Shown here piece after piece: positions 1-15,165 of a DNA stretch of 64,000 nt. The DNA comes from Siphonodentalium dalli. Taxonomy: Eukaryota > Mollusca > Scaphopoda > Gadilida > Siphonodentaliidae. The stretch spans positions 170,193,107-170,257,106 of the forward strand of contig CP136061.1 in the NCBI GenBank assembly GCA_032622095.1, read 5' to 3'. Both the position numbers and the translations under genes were made by a program. The notes under the pieces were generated by a model. It was not told the origin of the DNA, did no database searches, and saw only the letters and a list, made by a program, of their open reading frames with translations. Within the stretch, counting starts at the first letter, position 1. Every line of letters starts with the position of its first letter.

Positions 1-210
1 CATATAGATATAGGTATCCCGATAACATACATATATAGGTATCCCCACCACATACATATATAGGTAGCCCCACCACACACATATATAGGTATCACCACCA
101 CATACATATATAGGTATCCCCGCCACATATATATATAGGTATCCCCGCCACACACATATATAGGTCTCTCCGCCACATACATATATAGGTATCCCCACCA
201 CACACATATA

Positions 211-3200
211 TAGGTATACCTACAACACACATATATATGTATCCCCGCCACACACATATATAGGTATCCCCACCCACACATCTATAGGTATCCTCACCAC
301 ACACATCTATAGGTATCCCCACCACATACATATATAGGTATCCCCACCACACACATATATAGGTATCCCTACCACATACATATATAGGTATCACCACCAC
401 ACACACATATAGGTATCCCCCCCACACACATATATAGGTATCCCCACCACACACATATATAGGTATCACCGCCAAATACATATATAGGTATCCCCGCCAC
501 ACACATATATAGGTCTCCCCACCACACACATCTATATGTATCCCCACCACATACATCTATAGGTATCCCCACCACATACATATATAGGTATCACCACCAC
601 ACACATATATAGGTATCCTACCACATACATATATAGGTATCCCTACCACACACATATATAGGTATCACCGCCACATACATATATAGGTATCCCCGCCACA
701 CACATATATAGGTCTCCCCACCACACACATCTATAGGTATCCCCACCACATACATCTATAGGTATCCCCACCACATACATATATAGGTATCCTCACCACA
801 CACATCTATAGGTATCCCCACCACATACATATATAGGTATCCCCGCCACACACATATATAGGTATCCTCACCACACACATATATAGGTATCCCCGCCACA
901 TACATATATAGGTATCCCCACCACATACATATATAGGTATCCCCACCACATACATATATAGGTATCCCCACCACATACATATATAGATATCCCCACCACA
1001 CACATACATATGTATCCCCACCACATACATATATAGGTATCCCAACCACATACATATATAGGTATTCCCACCACATACATATATAGGTATCCCCACCCCA
1101 TACATCTATAGGTATCCCCACCACACACATCTATAGGTATTCCCACCACATACATATATAGGTATCCCCACTACATACATATATAGCTATCCCCACCACA
1201 TACATATATAGGTATCCCCACCACACACATCTTTAGGTATCCCCACCACATACATATATAAGTATCCTCACCACACACATATATAGGTATCACCACCACA
1301 AACATATATAGGTATCCCCGCCACACACACATATATAGGTATCCCCGCCACATACATACATAGGTATCCCCACCACACACATCTATAGGTATCCCCACCA
1401 CATACATATATAGGTATCACCACCACATACATATATAGGTATCCCCACCACACACATATATAGGTATCCCCACCACACACATATATATAGGTATCCCCGC
1501 CACACACATATATAGGTATCCCCACCACATACATATATAGGTCTCCCCACCTCATACATCTATAGATATCCCCACCACACACATCTATAGATATCCCCAC
1601 CACACACATATATAGGTATCACCACCACATACATCTATAGGTATCACCACCACATACATATATATGTATCCCCAACACATACATATATAGGTATCCCCAC
1701 CAGATACATATATAGCTATCCCCTCCACATACATATATAGGTATCCCCACCACATACATCTATAGGTATCCCCACCACATACATATATAGGTATCCCCAC
1801 CAGATACATATATAGGTATCCCCACCACACACATCTATATTTATCCCCACCACATACATATATAGGTATCACCACCGCATACATATATATAGGTATCCCC
1901 ACCATACACATATATAGGTATCCCCGCCACATACATATATAGGTATCACCACCACACACATATATAGTTCTCCCCACCACATACATCTATAGGTATCCCC
2001 GCCACACGCATCTATAGGTATCCCCACCACACACATCTATAGTTATCCCCACCACACACATATAAAGGTATCCCCACCATACATATCTATATGTATCCCC
2101 GCCACACACATCTATAGGTATACCTACAACACACATATATATGTATCCCCGCCACACACATATATAGGTATCCCCACCCACACATCTATAGGTATCCTCA
2201 CCACACACATCTATAGGTATCCCCACCACATACATATATAGGTATCCCCACCACACACATATATAGGTATCCCTACCACATACATATATAGGTATCACCA
2301 CCACACACACATATAGGTATCCCCCCCACACACATATATAGGTATCCCCACCACACACATATATAGGTATCACCGCCACATACATATATAGGTATCCCCG
2401 CCACACACATATATAGGTCTCCCCACCACACACATCTATATGTATCCCCACCACATACATCTATAGGTATCCCCACCACATACATATATAGGTATCACCA
2501 CCACACACATATATAGGTATCCTACCACATACATATATAGGTATCCCTACCACACACATATATAGGTATCACCGCCACATACATATATAGGTATCCCCGC
2601 CACACACATATATAGGTCTCCCCACCACACACATCTATAGGTATCCCCACCACATACATCTATAGGTATCCCCACCACATACATATATAGGTATCCTCAC
2701 CACACACATCTATAGGTATCCCCACCACATACATATATAGGTATCCCCGCCACACACATATATAGGTATCCTCACCACACACATATATAGGTATCCCCGC
2801 CACATACATATATAGGTATCCCCACCACATACATATATAGGTATCCCCACCACATACATATATAGGTATCCCCACCACATACATATATAGATATCCCCAC
2901 CACACACATACATATGTATCCCCACCACATACATATATAGGTATCCCAACCACATACATATATAGGTATTCCCACCACATACATATATAGGTATCCCCAC
3001 CCCATACATCTATAGGTATCCCCACCACACACATCTATAGGTATTCCCACCACATACATATATAGGTATCCCCACTACATACATATATAGCTATCCCCAC
3101 CACATACATATATAGGTATCCCCACCACACACATCTTTAGGTATCCCCACCACATACATATATAAGTATCCTCACCACACACATATATAGGTATCACCAC

Positions 3201-4025
3201 CACAAACATATATAGGTATCCCCGCCACACACACATATATAGGTATCCCCGCCACATACATACATAGGTATCCCCACCACACACATCTATAGGTATCCCC
3301 ACCACATACATATATAGGTATCACCACCACATACATATATAGGTATCCCCACCACACACATATATAGGTATCCCCACCACACACATATATATAGGTATCC
3401 CCGCCACACACATATATAGGTATCCCCACCACATACATATATAGGTCTCCCCACCTCATACATCTATAGATATCCCCACCACACACATCTATAGATATCC
3501 CCACCACACACATATATAGGTATCACCACCACATACATCTATAGGTATCACCACCACATACATATATATGTATCCCCAACACATACATATATAGGTATCC
3601 CCACCAGATACATATATAGCTATCCCCTCCACATACATATATAGGTATCCCCACCACATACATCTATAGGTATCCCCACCACATACATATATAGGTATCC
3701 CCACCAGATACATATATAGGTATCCCCACCACACACATCTATATTTATCCCCACCACATACATATATAGGTATCACCACCGCATACATATATATAGGTAT
3801 CCCCACCATACACATATATAGGTATCCCCGCCACATACATATATAGGTATCACCACCACACACATATATAGTTCTCCCCACCACATACATCTATAGGTAT
3901 CCCCGCCACACGCATCTATAGGTATCCCCACCACACACATCTATAGTTATCCCCACCACACACATATAAAGGTATCCCCACCATACATATCTATATGTAT
4001 CCCCGCCACACACATCTATAGGTAT
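211..4025. repeat. 1904-bp tandem higher-order duplication in the 25-bp satellite
   Basis: Bases 211-2114 recur almost unchanged at 2115-4018, at a constant offset of 1904 bp. Rare variants keep this spacing: GTATACCTACAACACAC at 217 and 2121; CACATACATATGTATCC near 1002 and 2906; CACATCTTTAGG near 1227 and 3131. The match breaks down just outside, where 2121 reads TACCTACAAC and 4025 reads CCCCACCAC. 1904 is not an exact multiple of 25, so the whole block was copied rather than single units converging. It may be a recent duplication or an assembly duplication. Confidence 0.85.
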
Positions 4026-5231
4026 CCCCACCACATACATATATAGGTATCCCCACCACACCCATATATAGGTATCCCCACCACATACATATATAGGTAT
4101 CACCACCACACACATATAGGTATCCTCGCCACATACATATAGGTATTCCCACCAAACACATATAGGTATCCCCACCGCACACATCTATAGGTATCACCAC
4201 CACATACATATATAGGTATCCCCAACACATACATATATAGGTATCCCCACCACATACATATATAGGTCTCCCCACCACACACATATATAGGTAACCCTGC
4301 CACACACATATATAGGTCTCCCCACCACACACATATATAGGTATCCCTGCCACACACATATATAGGTATCCTCACCACACACATATATAGGTATCCCCGC
4401 CACATACATATATAGGTATCCCCACCACATACATATATAGGTATCCCCACCACATACATATATAGGTATCACCACCACATACATCTATATGTATCACCAC
4501 CACACACATATATAGGTATCCCCACCACACACATATATAGGTATCCCCACCACATACATATATAGGTCTCCCCACCACATACATCTATAGGTATCCCCAC
4601 CACATACATATATAGGTATCACCACCACATACATATATAGGTATCCCCGCCACACACATATATAGGTATCCCCGACACATACATATATAGGTATCCCTAC
4701 CACACACATCTATAAGTATCACCAACACATACATATATAGGTATCCCCAACACATACATATATAGGTATCCCCTCCTAATAAATATATAGGTATCCCCAC
4801 CACATACATATATAGGTATCCCCACCACAAACATCTATAGGTATCCCCACCACATACATATATAGGTATCCCACCACATACATATATAGGTATCCCCACC
4901 ACATACAAATATAGGTATCCCCACCACATACATGTATAAGTATTCCCGCCACACACATATATAGGTTTCCCCGCCACATACATATATAGGTATCTCCGCC
5001 ACATACATATATAGGAATTCCCGCCACATACATATATAGGTATTCCCGCCAAACACATATATAGGTCTCCCCACCACACACATCTATAGGTATCCCCACC
5101 ACACACATATATAGGTATCCCCACCACACACATCTATAGGTATCCCCACCACACACATATATAGGTATCCCCACCACATACAGATATAGGTATCCCGATA
5201 ACATACATATATAGGTCTCCCCACCACACAC

Positions 5232-5243
5232 ATCTATATGTAT
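5232..5243. repeat. 5' target site duplication of the truncated LINE
   Basis: ATCTATATGTAT occurs here and again at 6435-6446, directly flanking non-satellite DNA. The duplicated word belongs to a normal variant of the 25-bp unit, as at 530-541, so this is satellite sequence repeated by the insertion. Confidence 0.8.
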
Positions 5244-6116
5244 AGATTATCCCAACTCAGAAAACTAAAATATAAGCTTGACCGAAAGACACTTGAATGT
5301 ATTTATCTAACTTATATACTCCCCTTAATGGACTACGTCGATATTGTCTGGGACTGTGCGCCACAGCAACAGACTGAAAGACTCGATCGCCTTCATAAAG
5401 ATGCAGCAAGAATTGTCAGTGGTTTAACGCGTTCTGCCCCCATTAAAGATTTAATGCTTGAAGTTGGCTGGCCCACACTGCAAATAAGACGCGAATTCCA
5501 CAAATTACAAACGCTTTACAAAATAATAAATGCTGACGCACCTAGTTATCTAACCATACTCCTACCACCGCGAGCCGGCGAGGTATCGGGTTATTCCTTC
5601 AGAAGACCTGGCGACTTCTACGCATATTATTGTGAAACAGAACATTTCAGAAAATCGTTCATGCCAAAAATGTGCCTAACTTGGAACAAACTCCCCGACA
5701 TTGTAACCAAAGCCGAAAGCCTACATGAATTCAAGATATTCCTCAAAATTATATACGACATACCCAAACCCCCAAATTTTTATTATACCGGTTCCCGAAA
5801 AAACAATATAATACATACCAAATTGAGAAACAAATGCAGCGACCTAAATCATGACAAATTTGAAAACCACATTGCTCTTAGCCCATTCTGTGATTGTGGA
5901 AACGAAATCGAAGACGCCCACCATTACTTTTTCTTATGCCCCTTATACCAGACACAACGCGTACTGTTCTTTAATAGGCTTAGAACAAAGGGTATCACTG
6001 TATATAATACCACCGGCTTCCTTAAAGGTCTAACAAACATTAGTAATAACAAAAACAAATTAATATTTGCAGAAGTTCAAAAATATATAGTCGCTACTAA
6101 CCGATTTAACAATTAA
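5238..6116 (+). pseudogene. C-terminal fragment of LINE reverse transcriptase (ORF2)
   Basis: An open frame of 292 codons with only the region after the catalytic palm. Residues 23-39 (YLTYILPLMDYVDIVWD), followed by LDRLHKDAARIVSGL, are the conserved thumb segment that follows the polymerase domain in CR1, L2 and jockey-type elements. Residues 218-234 (CDCGNEIEDAHHYFFLC) form the C-terminal Cys-Cys-His-Cys knuckle. The endonuclease domain and the catalytic Y/FxDD motif are absent, so this copy cannot reverse-transcribe on its own. The apparent ATG at 5238 lies in the duplicated satellite target, so the true fragment begins at codon 3 (5244). No internal stops or frameshifts are visible, so the insertion is probably fairly young. 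It is not a host gene. Confidence 0.88.
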
Positions 6117-6434
6117 CACATTCACCACCCCTGGGTCAACGTCACGCACGAACGCCATCGTCTTAGTACCCCATGCAGAGCCACAAGATAACATTAAAAC
6201 TGACAAACACATCTTCTCTATGTCAACAACCAGTAATCAAATTAAATGAACTCACATATTTGAACCCGGATCTGGTAACACACACACACAAAAAAACAAT
6301 TTAAACATATGTATATACCATCTTGTTGTTATAATAACGTGTGTAATTATATGGGGAGAGGGGCTATCTAAGTTGTATAACTTGTGCCCCAATCCCATTT
6401 GTACATAAATGATACAATAAAATATGTTTAAACT
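5244..6434 (+). mobile_element. 5'-truncated non-LTR retrotransposon (LINE) inserted in the satellite
   Basis: A 1191-bp block unrelated to the array, flanked by a 12-bp target duplication. It holds the last ~290 codons of a reverse-transcriptase ORF and about 320 bp of 3' UTR ending in an ATACAATAAAATATGTTTAAA-like tail (6412-6432) with no long poly-A. Loss of the 5' part, a variable-length duplication and an intact 3' end are the usual marks of target-primed reverse transcription. The flanking satellite matches the uninterrupted paralogs at about 502-700 and 2406-2600, which act as empty sites. The C-terminal motif suggests a CR1/L2- or jockey-like clade; I cannot settle which. Confidence 0.88.
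6117..6434 (+). other. 3' UTR and tail of the truncated LINE
   Basis: Non-coding sequence from the RT stop codon (TAA at 6114) to the 3' junction. It contains a (CA)n run at about 6280-6290, an AT-rich middle, and a terminal stretch with AATAAA at 6417-6422. In non-LTR elements this segment is where the RT recognises its RNA. No host gene signal is seen. Confidence 0.7.
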
Positions 6435-6446
6435 ATCTATATGTAT
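6435..6446. repeat. 3' target site duplication of the truncated LINE
   Basis: Second copy of ATCTATATGTAT; the first is at 5232-5243. The 25-bp satellite resumes immediately afterwards in its normal register. Confidence 0.8.
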
Positions 6447-9400
6447 CCCCACCACATACATCTATAGGTATCCCACCACATACATATATAGGTATCACCA
6501 CCACACACATATATAGGTATCCCACCACATACATATATAGGTATCCCTACCACACACATATATATGTATCACCGCCACATACATATATAGGTATCCCCGC
6601 CACACACATATATAGGTCTCCCCACCACACACATCTATAGGTATCCCCACCACATACATCTATAGGTATCCCCACCACATACATATATAGGTATCCTCAC
6701 CACACACATATATAGGTATCCCCACCACATACATATATAGGTATCCCCGCCACACACACACATATAGGTATCCCCGCCACATACATATATAGGTATCCCC
6801 ACCACACACATCCATATGTATCCCCACCACATACATATATAGGTATCACCACCACATACATATATAGGTATCCCCACCACACACATATATAGGTATCCCC
6901 ACCACACACATATATATAGGTATTCCCTCCACACACATATATAGGTATCCCCACCACATACATTTATAGGTCTCCCCACCACATACATCTATAGGTATCC
7001 CCACCACACACATCTATAGGTATCCCCACCACACACATATATAGGTATCACCACCACATACATCTATAGGTATCACCGCCACATACATATATATATATCC
7101 CCAACACATACATATATAGGTAAACCCACCACATACATATATAGCTATCCCCTCCACATACATATATAGGTATCCCCACCACATACATCTATAGGTATCC
7201 CCACCACATACATATATAGGTATCCCCACCAGATACATATATAGGTATCCCCACCACACACATCTATATTTATCCCCACCACATACATATATAGGTATCA
7301 CCACCACACACATATATAGGTATCCCCGCCACATACATATATAGGTATCCCCACCACACTCATATATAGGTATCCCCACCACACACATATATAGGTATCC
7401 CAGCCACACACATATATAGGTATCCCCACCACACACATCTATATGTATCCCCGCCACACACATCTATATGTATCCCCACCACACACATCTATAGGTATCC
7501 CCACCACATACATATATAGATATCACCACCACACACATATATAGGTATCCCACCACATACATATATAGGTATCCCCACCACACACATATATAGGTATCAC
7601 CGCCACATACATATATAGGTATCCCCGCCGCACACGTATATAGGTCTCCCCACCACACACATCTATAGGTATCCCCACCACATACATCTATAGGTATCCC
7701 CACCACATACATATATAGGTATCCTCACCACACACATATATAGGTATCCCCACCACATACATATATAGGTATCCCTACCACACACATATATAGGTATCCC
7801 CACCACATACATATATAGGTATCCCTACCACACACATCTATAGGTATCCCCACCACATACATATATAGGTATCACCACCACATACATATATAGGTATCCC
7901 CACCACACACATATATAGGTATCCCCACCACACACATATATATAGGTATTCCCGCCACACACATATATAGGTATCCCCACCACATACATTTATAGGTCTC
8001 CCCACCACATACATCTATAGGTATCCCCACCACACACATCTATAGGTATCCCCACCACACACATATATAGGTATCACCACCACATACATCTATAGGTATC
8101 ACCACCACATACATATATATATATCCCCAACACATACATATATAGGTATCCCCACCACATACATATATAGCTATCCCCTCCACATACATATATAGGTATC
8201 CCCACCACATACATCTATAGGTATCCCCACCACATACATATATAGGTATCCCCACCAGATACATATATAGGTATCCCCACCACACACATCTATATTTATC
8301 CCCACCACATACATATATAGGTATCACCACCACACACATATATTGGTATCCCCGCCACATACATATATAGGTATCCCCACCTCACTCATATATAGGTATC
8401 CCCACCACACACATATATAGGTATCCCAGCCACACACATATATAGGTATCCCCACCACACACATCTATATGTATCCCCACCACACACATCTATATGTATC
8501 CCCACCACACACATCTATAGGTATCCCCCACATACATATATAGGTATCCCCACCACATACATATATAGGTATCCCCACCACACACATATATAGGTATCCC
8601 CACCACATACATATATAGGTATCCCCACCACATACATATATAGGTATCCCCACCACATACATATATAGGTATCCCCACAACATACATCTATATGTTTCCC
8701 AACCAGACACATCTATAGGTATCCCCACCACATACATGTATAGGTATCCCAACCACATACATATATAGGTATCCCCACCAAATATATATATATGTATCCC
8801 CACCACACACATATATATAGGTATCCCCGCCACACACATATATAGGTATCCCCACCACATACATATATAGGTCTCCCCACCACATACATCTATAGGTATC
8901 CCCACCACACACATCTATAGGTATCCCCACCACACACATATATAGGTATCACCACCACATACATATATAGGTATCACCACCACATACATATATAGGTATC
9001 CCCACCACACACATATATAGGTATCCCCACCACACACATATATATAGGTATTCCCGCCACACACATATATAGGTATCACCACCACATACATTTATAGGTC
9101 TCCCCACCACATACATCTATAGGTATCCCCACCACACACATCTATAGGTATCCCCACCACACACATATATAGGTATCACCACCACATACATTTATAGGTA
9201 TCACCACCACATACATATATATATATCCCCAACACATACATATATAGGTATCCCCACCACATACATATATAGCTATCCCCTCCACATACATATATAGGTA
9301 TCCCCACCACATACATCTATAGGTATCCCCACCACATACATATATAGGTATCCCCACCAGATACATATATAGGTATCCCCACCACACACATCTATATTTA

Positions 9401-12400
9401 TCCCCACCACATACATATATAGGTATCACCACCACACACATATATAGGTATCCCCGCCACATACATATATAGGTATCCCCACCACACTCATATATAGGTA
9501 TCCCCACCACACACATATATAGGTATCCCAGCCACACACATATATAGGTATCCCCACCACACACATCTATATGTATCCCCACCACACACATCTATATGTA
9601 TCCCCACCACACACATCTATAGGTATCCCCACCACATACATATATAGGTATCACCACCACACACATATATAGGTATCCCACCACATACATATATAGGTAT
9701 CCCCACCACACACATATATAGGTATCACCGCCACATACATATATAGGTATCCCCGCCACACACATATATAGGTCTCCTCACCACACACATCTATAGGTAT
9801 CCCCACCACATACATCTATAGGTATCCCCACCACATACATATATAGGTATCCTCACCACACACATATATAGGTATCCCCACCACATACATATATAGGTAT
9901 CCCCGCCACACACACACATATAGGTATCCCCGCCACATACATATATAGGTATCCCCACCACACACATCTATAGGTATCCCCACCACATACATATATAGGT
10001 ATCACCACCACATACATATATAGGTATCCCCACCACACACATATATAGGTATCCCCACCACATACATATATATAGGTATTCCCGCCACACACATATATAG
10101 GTATCCCCACCACATACATTTATAGGTCTCCCCACCACATACATCTATAGGTATCCCCACCACACACATCTATAGGTATCCCCACCACACCCATATATAG
10201 GTATCACCACCACATACATCTATAGGTATCACCACCACATACATATATATATATCCCCAACACATACATATATAGGTATTCCCACCACATACATATATAG
10301 CTATCCCCTCCACATACATATATAGGTATCCCCACCACATACATCTATAGCTATCCCCTCCACATACATATATAGGTATCCCCACCACATACATCTATAG
10401 GTATCCCCACCACATACATATATAGGTATCCCCACCAGATACATATATAGGTATCCCCACCACACACATCTATATTTATCCCCACCACATACATATATAG
10501 GTATCACCACCACACACATATATAGGTATCCCCGCCACATACATATATAGGTATCCCCACCACACTCATATATAGGTATCCCCACCACACACATATATAG
10601 GTATCCCAGCCACACACATATATAGGTATCCCCACCACACACATCTATATGTATCCCCACCACACACATCTATATGTATCCCCACCACACACATCTATAG
10701 GTATCCCCAACACACACATCTATAGGTATCCCCCCACATACATATATAGGTATCCCCACCACATACATATATAGGTATCCCCACCACACACATATATAGG
10801 TATCCCCACCACATACATATATAGGTATCCCCACCACATACATATATAGGTATCCCCACCACATACATATATAGGTATCCCCACAACATACATCTATAGG
10901 TTTCCCAACCACACACATCTATAGGTATCCCCACCACATACATGTATAGGTATCCCAACCACACACATATATAGGTATCCCCACCAAATACATATATAGG
11001 TATCCCCGCCACATACATATATGGGTATCCCCACCACACAAATCTATAGGTATCCCCACCACATACATATATAGGTATCACCACCACATACATATATAGG
11101 TATCCCCACCACACACATATATAAGTATCCCCACCATATACATATATAGGTATCAGCACCACACACATATATAGGTCTCCCCACCACATACATCTATAGG
11201 TATCCCCACCACACACATCTATAGGTATCCCCACCACATACATCTCTAGGTATCCCCACCACACACATCTATAGGTATCCCCACCACAAACATCTATAGG
11301 TATCACCACCACACACACATATAGGTATCCCCATACGTACATATAGGTATCCCCACCACACACATCTATAGGTATCACCAACACATACATATATAGGTAT
11401 CCCCACCACATACATATATAGGTATCCCCACCACATAAATATATAGGTATCCCCAATACATACATATATAGGTATCCCCACCACACACATATATAGGTAT
11501 CCCCACCACATACATATATAGGTATCACCACCACACACACATATAGGTATCCCCCCACATACATATATAGGTATCCCCACCACACACATATATAGGTATC
11601 ACCGCCACATACATATATAGGTATCCCCGCCACACACATATATAGGTCTCCCCACCACACACATCTATATGTATCCCCACCACATACATCTATAGGTATC
11701 CCCACCACATACATATATAGGTATCCCCACCACACACATATATAGGTATCCCACCACATACATATATAGGTATCCCCACCACACACATATATAGGTATCC
11801 CCACCACATACATATATATGTCTCCTCACCACACACATATATAGGTATCCCCACCACACACATCTATAGGTATCCCCACCACATACATCTATAGGTATCC
11901 CCACCACATACATATATATGTATCCTCACCACACACATATATAGGTATCCCCACCACATACATATATAGGTATCCCCGCCACACACACACAGATAGGTAT
12001 CCCCGCCACATACATATATAGGTATCCCCACCACACACATCTATAGGTATCCCCACCACATACATATATAGGTATCACCACCACATACATATATAGGTAT
12101 CCCCACCACACACATATATAGGTATCCCCACCACACACATATATATAGGTATTCCCGCCACACACATATATAGGTATCCCCACCACATACATTTATAGGT
12201 CTCCCCACCACATACATCTATATGTATCCCCACCACACACATCTATAGGTATCCCCACCACACACATATATAGGTATCACCACCACATACATCTATAGGT
12301 ATCACCACCACATACATATATATGTATCCCCAACACATACATATATAGGTATCCCCACCACATACATATATAGCTATCCCATCCACATACATATATAGGT

Positions 12401-15116
12401 ATCCCCACCACATACATCTATAGGTATCCCCACCACATACATATATAGGTATCCCCACCAGATACATATATAGGTATCCCCACCACACACATCTATATTT
12501 ATCCCCACCACATACATATATAGGTATCACCACCACACACATATATAGGTATCCCCGCCACATACATATATAGGTATCCCCACCACACTCATATATAGGT
12601 ATCCCCACCACACACATATATAGGTATCCCAGCCACACACATATATAGGTATCCCCACCACACACATCTATATGTATCCCCACCACACACATCTATAGGT
12701 ATCCCCAACACACACATCTATAGGTATCCCCCCACATACATATATAGGTATCCCCACCACATACATATATAGGTATCCCCACCACACACATATATAGGTA
12801 TCCCCACCACATACATATATAGGTATCCCCACCACATACATATATAGGTATCCCCACCACATACATATATAGGTATCCCCACAACATACATCTATAGGTA
12901 TCCCCACCGCACACATCTATAGGTATCCCCACCACATACATATATAGGTATCCCCACCACATACATATATAGGTATCCCCACCAAATACATATATAGGTA
13001 TCCCCACCACACTCATAATTATAGGTATCCCCGCCTCACACATATATATGTATCCCCACCACATACATATATAGGTCTCCCCACCACATACATCTATAGG
13101 TATCCCCACCACAAACATCTATAGGTATCCCCACCACACACATATATAGGTATCACCACCACATACATATATAGGTATCCCCGCCACACACATATATAGG
13201 TATCCCCGCCACATACACATATGGGTATCCCCACCACACAAATATATAGGTATGTCCACCACATACATATATAGGTATCACCACCACAAACATATATAGG
13301 TATCCCCACCACACACATATATAAGTATCCCCACCATATACATATATAGGTATCAGCACCACACACATATATAGGTCTCCCCACCACATACATCTATAGG
13401 TATCCCCACCACACACATCTATAGGTATCCCCACCACATACATCTATAGGTATCACCACCACACACACATATAGGTATCCCCCCACGTACATATAGGTAT
13501 CCCCACCACACACATCTATAGGTATCACCAACACATACATATATAGGTATCCCCAACACATACATATATAGGTATCCCCACCACATAAATATATAGGTAT
13601 CCCCACTACATACATATATAGGTATCACACCACAAACATCTATAGGTATCCCCACCACATACATATATAGGTATCCCCACCACATGCATATATAGGTATC
13701 CCCACCACATACAAATATAGGTATCCCCACCACATACATGTATAAGTATTCCCGCCACACACATATATAGGTATCCCCGCCACATACATATATAGGTATC
13801 CCCGCCACATACATATATAGGAATTCCCGCCATATACAAATATAGGTATTCCCGCCAAACACATATATAGGTCTCACCACCACACACATCTATAGGTATC
13901 CCCACCACACACATATATAGGTATCCCCACCACACACATCTATAGGTATTCCCACCACACACATATATAGGTATCCCCACCACATACAGATATAGGTATC
14001 CCCATAACATACATATATAGGTATCCCCACCACATACATATATATGTAGCCCCACCACATACATATATAGGTATTACCACCACATACATATATAGGTATC
14101 CCCGCCACATACATATATAGGTATCCCCGCCACGCACATATATAGGTATCCCCACCACATACATATATAGGTATCCCCACCACACATATATATAGGTATC
14201 CCCACCACACACATATATATGTATCCTCTCCACACACATCTGTAGGTATCCCCACCCACACATCTATAGGTATTCTCTCCACACACACCTATAGGTATCC
14301 CCACCTAATACATCTATAGGTATCCCCACCACACCCATATATAGGTATTCCCACCACATACATATATAGGTATCACCACCACACACACATATAGGTATCC
14401 CCCACATACATATATAGGTATCCCCACCACACACATATATAGGTATCACCGACACATACATATATAGGTATCCCCGCCACACACATATATAGGTCTCCCC
14501 ACCACACACATCTATAGGTATCCCCACCACATACATCTATAGGTATCCCCACCACATACGTATATAGGTATCACCACCACACACATATATAGGTATCCCC
14601 ACCACACACATATATAGGTATCCCCACCACACACATATATAGGTATCACCGCCACATACATATATAGGTATCCCCGCCGCACACATATATAGGTCTCCCC
14701 ACCACACACATCTATAGGTATCCCAACCACATACATCTATAGGTTTCCACACCACATACATATATAGGTATCCTCACCACAAACATATATAGGTATCCCC
14801 ACCACATACATATATAGGTCTCCCCACCACATACATATATAGGTATCCCCGCCACATACATATATAGGTATCACCACCACATACATATATAGGTATCCCC
14901 GCCACACACATATATATGTCTCCCCACCACACACATATATAGGTATCCCCGCCACACACATATATAGTTATCCTCACCACACAGATATATAGATATCCCC
15001 GCCATATACATCTATAGGTATCCCCACCACATACATATATAGGTATCCCCACCACATACATATATAGGTATCACCGCCACATACATCTAAAGGTATCCCC
15101 ACCACACACATATATA

Positions 15117-15165
15117 GACCTGAACTACACTTACAATGAAAGTGTACACTTAGAAAATATAAGGG
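15117..15165. other. ~49-bp foreign insert in the satellite, with a palindrome
   Basis: A short stretch that does not fit the 25-bp unit, between satellite ending ACATATATAG and resuming at GATCCTCTCC. It contains AAGTGTACACTT (15140-15151), a perfect 12-bp palindrome. It also contains ACACTT at 15127-15132, which can pair with AAGTGT at 15140-15145. It is too short to identify and could be a residue of an excised or nearly deleted mobile element. Confidence 0.6.

Larger units (their letters stand above)
1..5243. repeat. 25-bp satellite array, left block A
   Basis: About 209 tandem copies of a 25-bp unit with core word ACATATATAGGTATCCCC on the + strand. The rest of the unit is CACCACAT or CACCACAC. 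Common variants are CATCTATAGG for CATATATAGG, GCCAC for ACCAC, and TATCACC or TATCCTC for TATCCCC. Occasional 23, 24 and 27-bp units occur. The array starts before the window and is broken at 5244 by a retrotransposon. The minus strand of the consensus lacks stop codons in all three frames, so every long minus-strand reading frame here is a by-product of the repeat. No gene is supported in this block. Confidence 0.97.

Noticed and set aside
1-5231. CRISPR array
   Set aside because: Units are contiguous 25-bp copies with no unique spacers, and the setting is eukaryotic.
6252-6461. 69-codon minus-strand frame over the LINE 3' end
   Set aside because: It crosses the transposon end into satellite sequence and is antisense to the 3' UTR.
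10695-11813. Long minus-strand frames (up to 372 codons) in the 25-bp arrays as Cys/Tyr-rich repeat proteins
   Set aside because: The repeat unit has no stop in any minus frame and all three frames give the same peptide, so open frames are guaranteed without selection.
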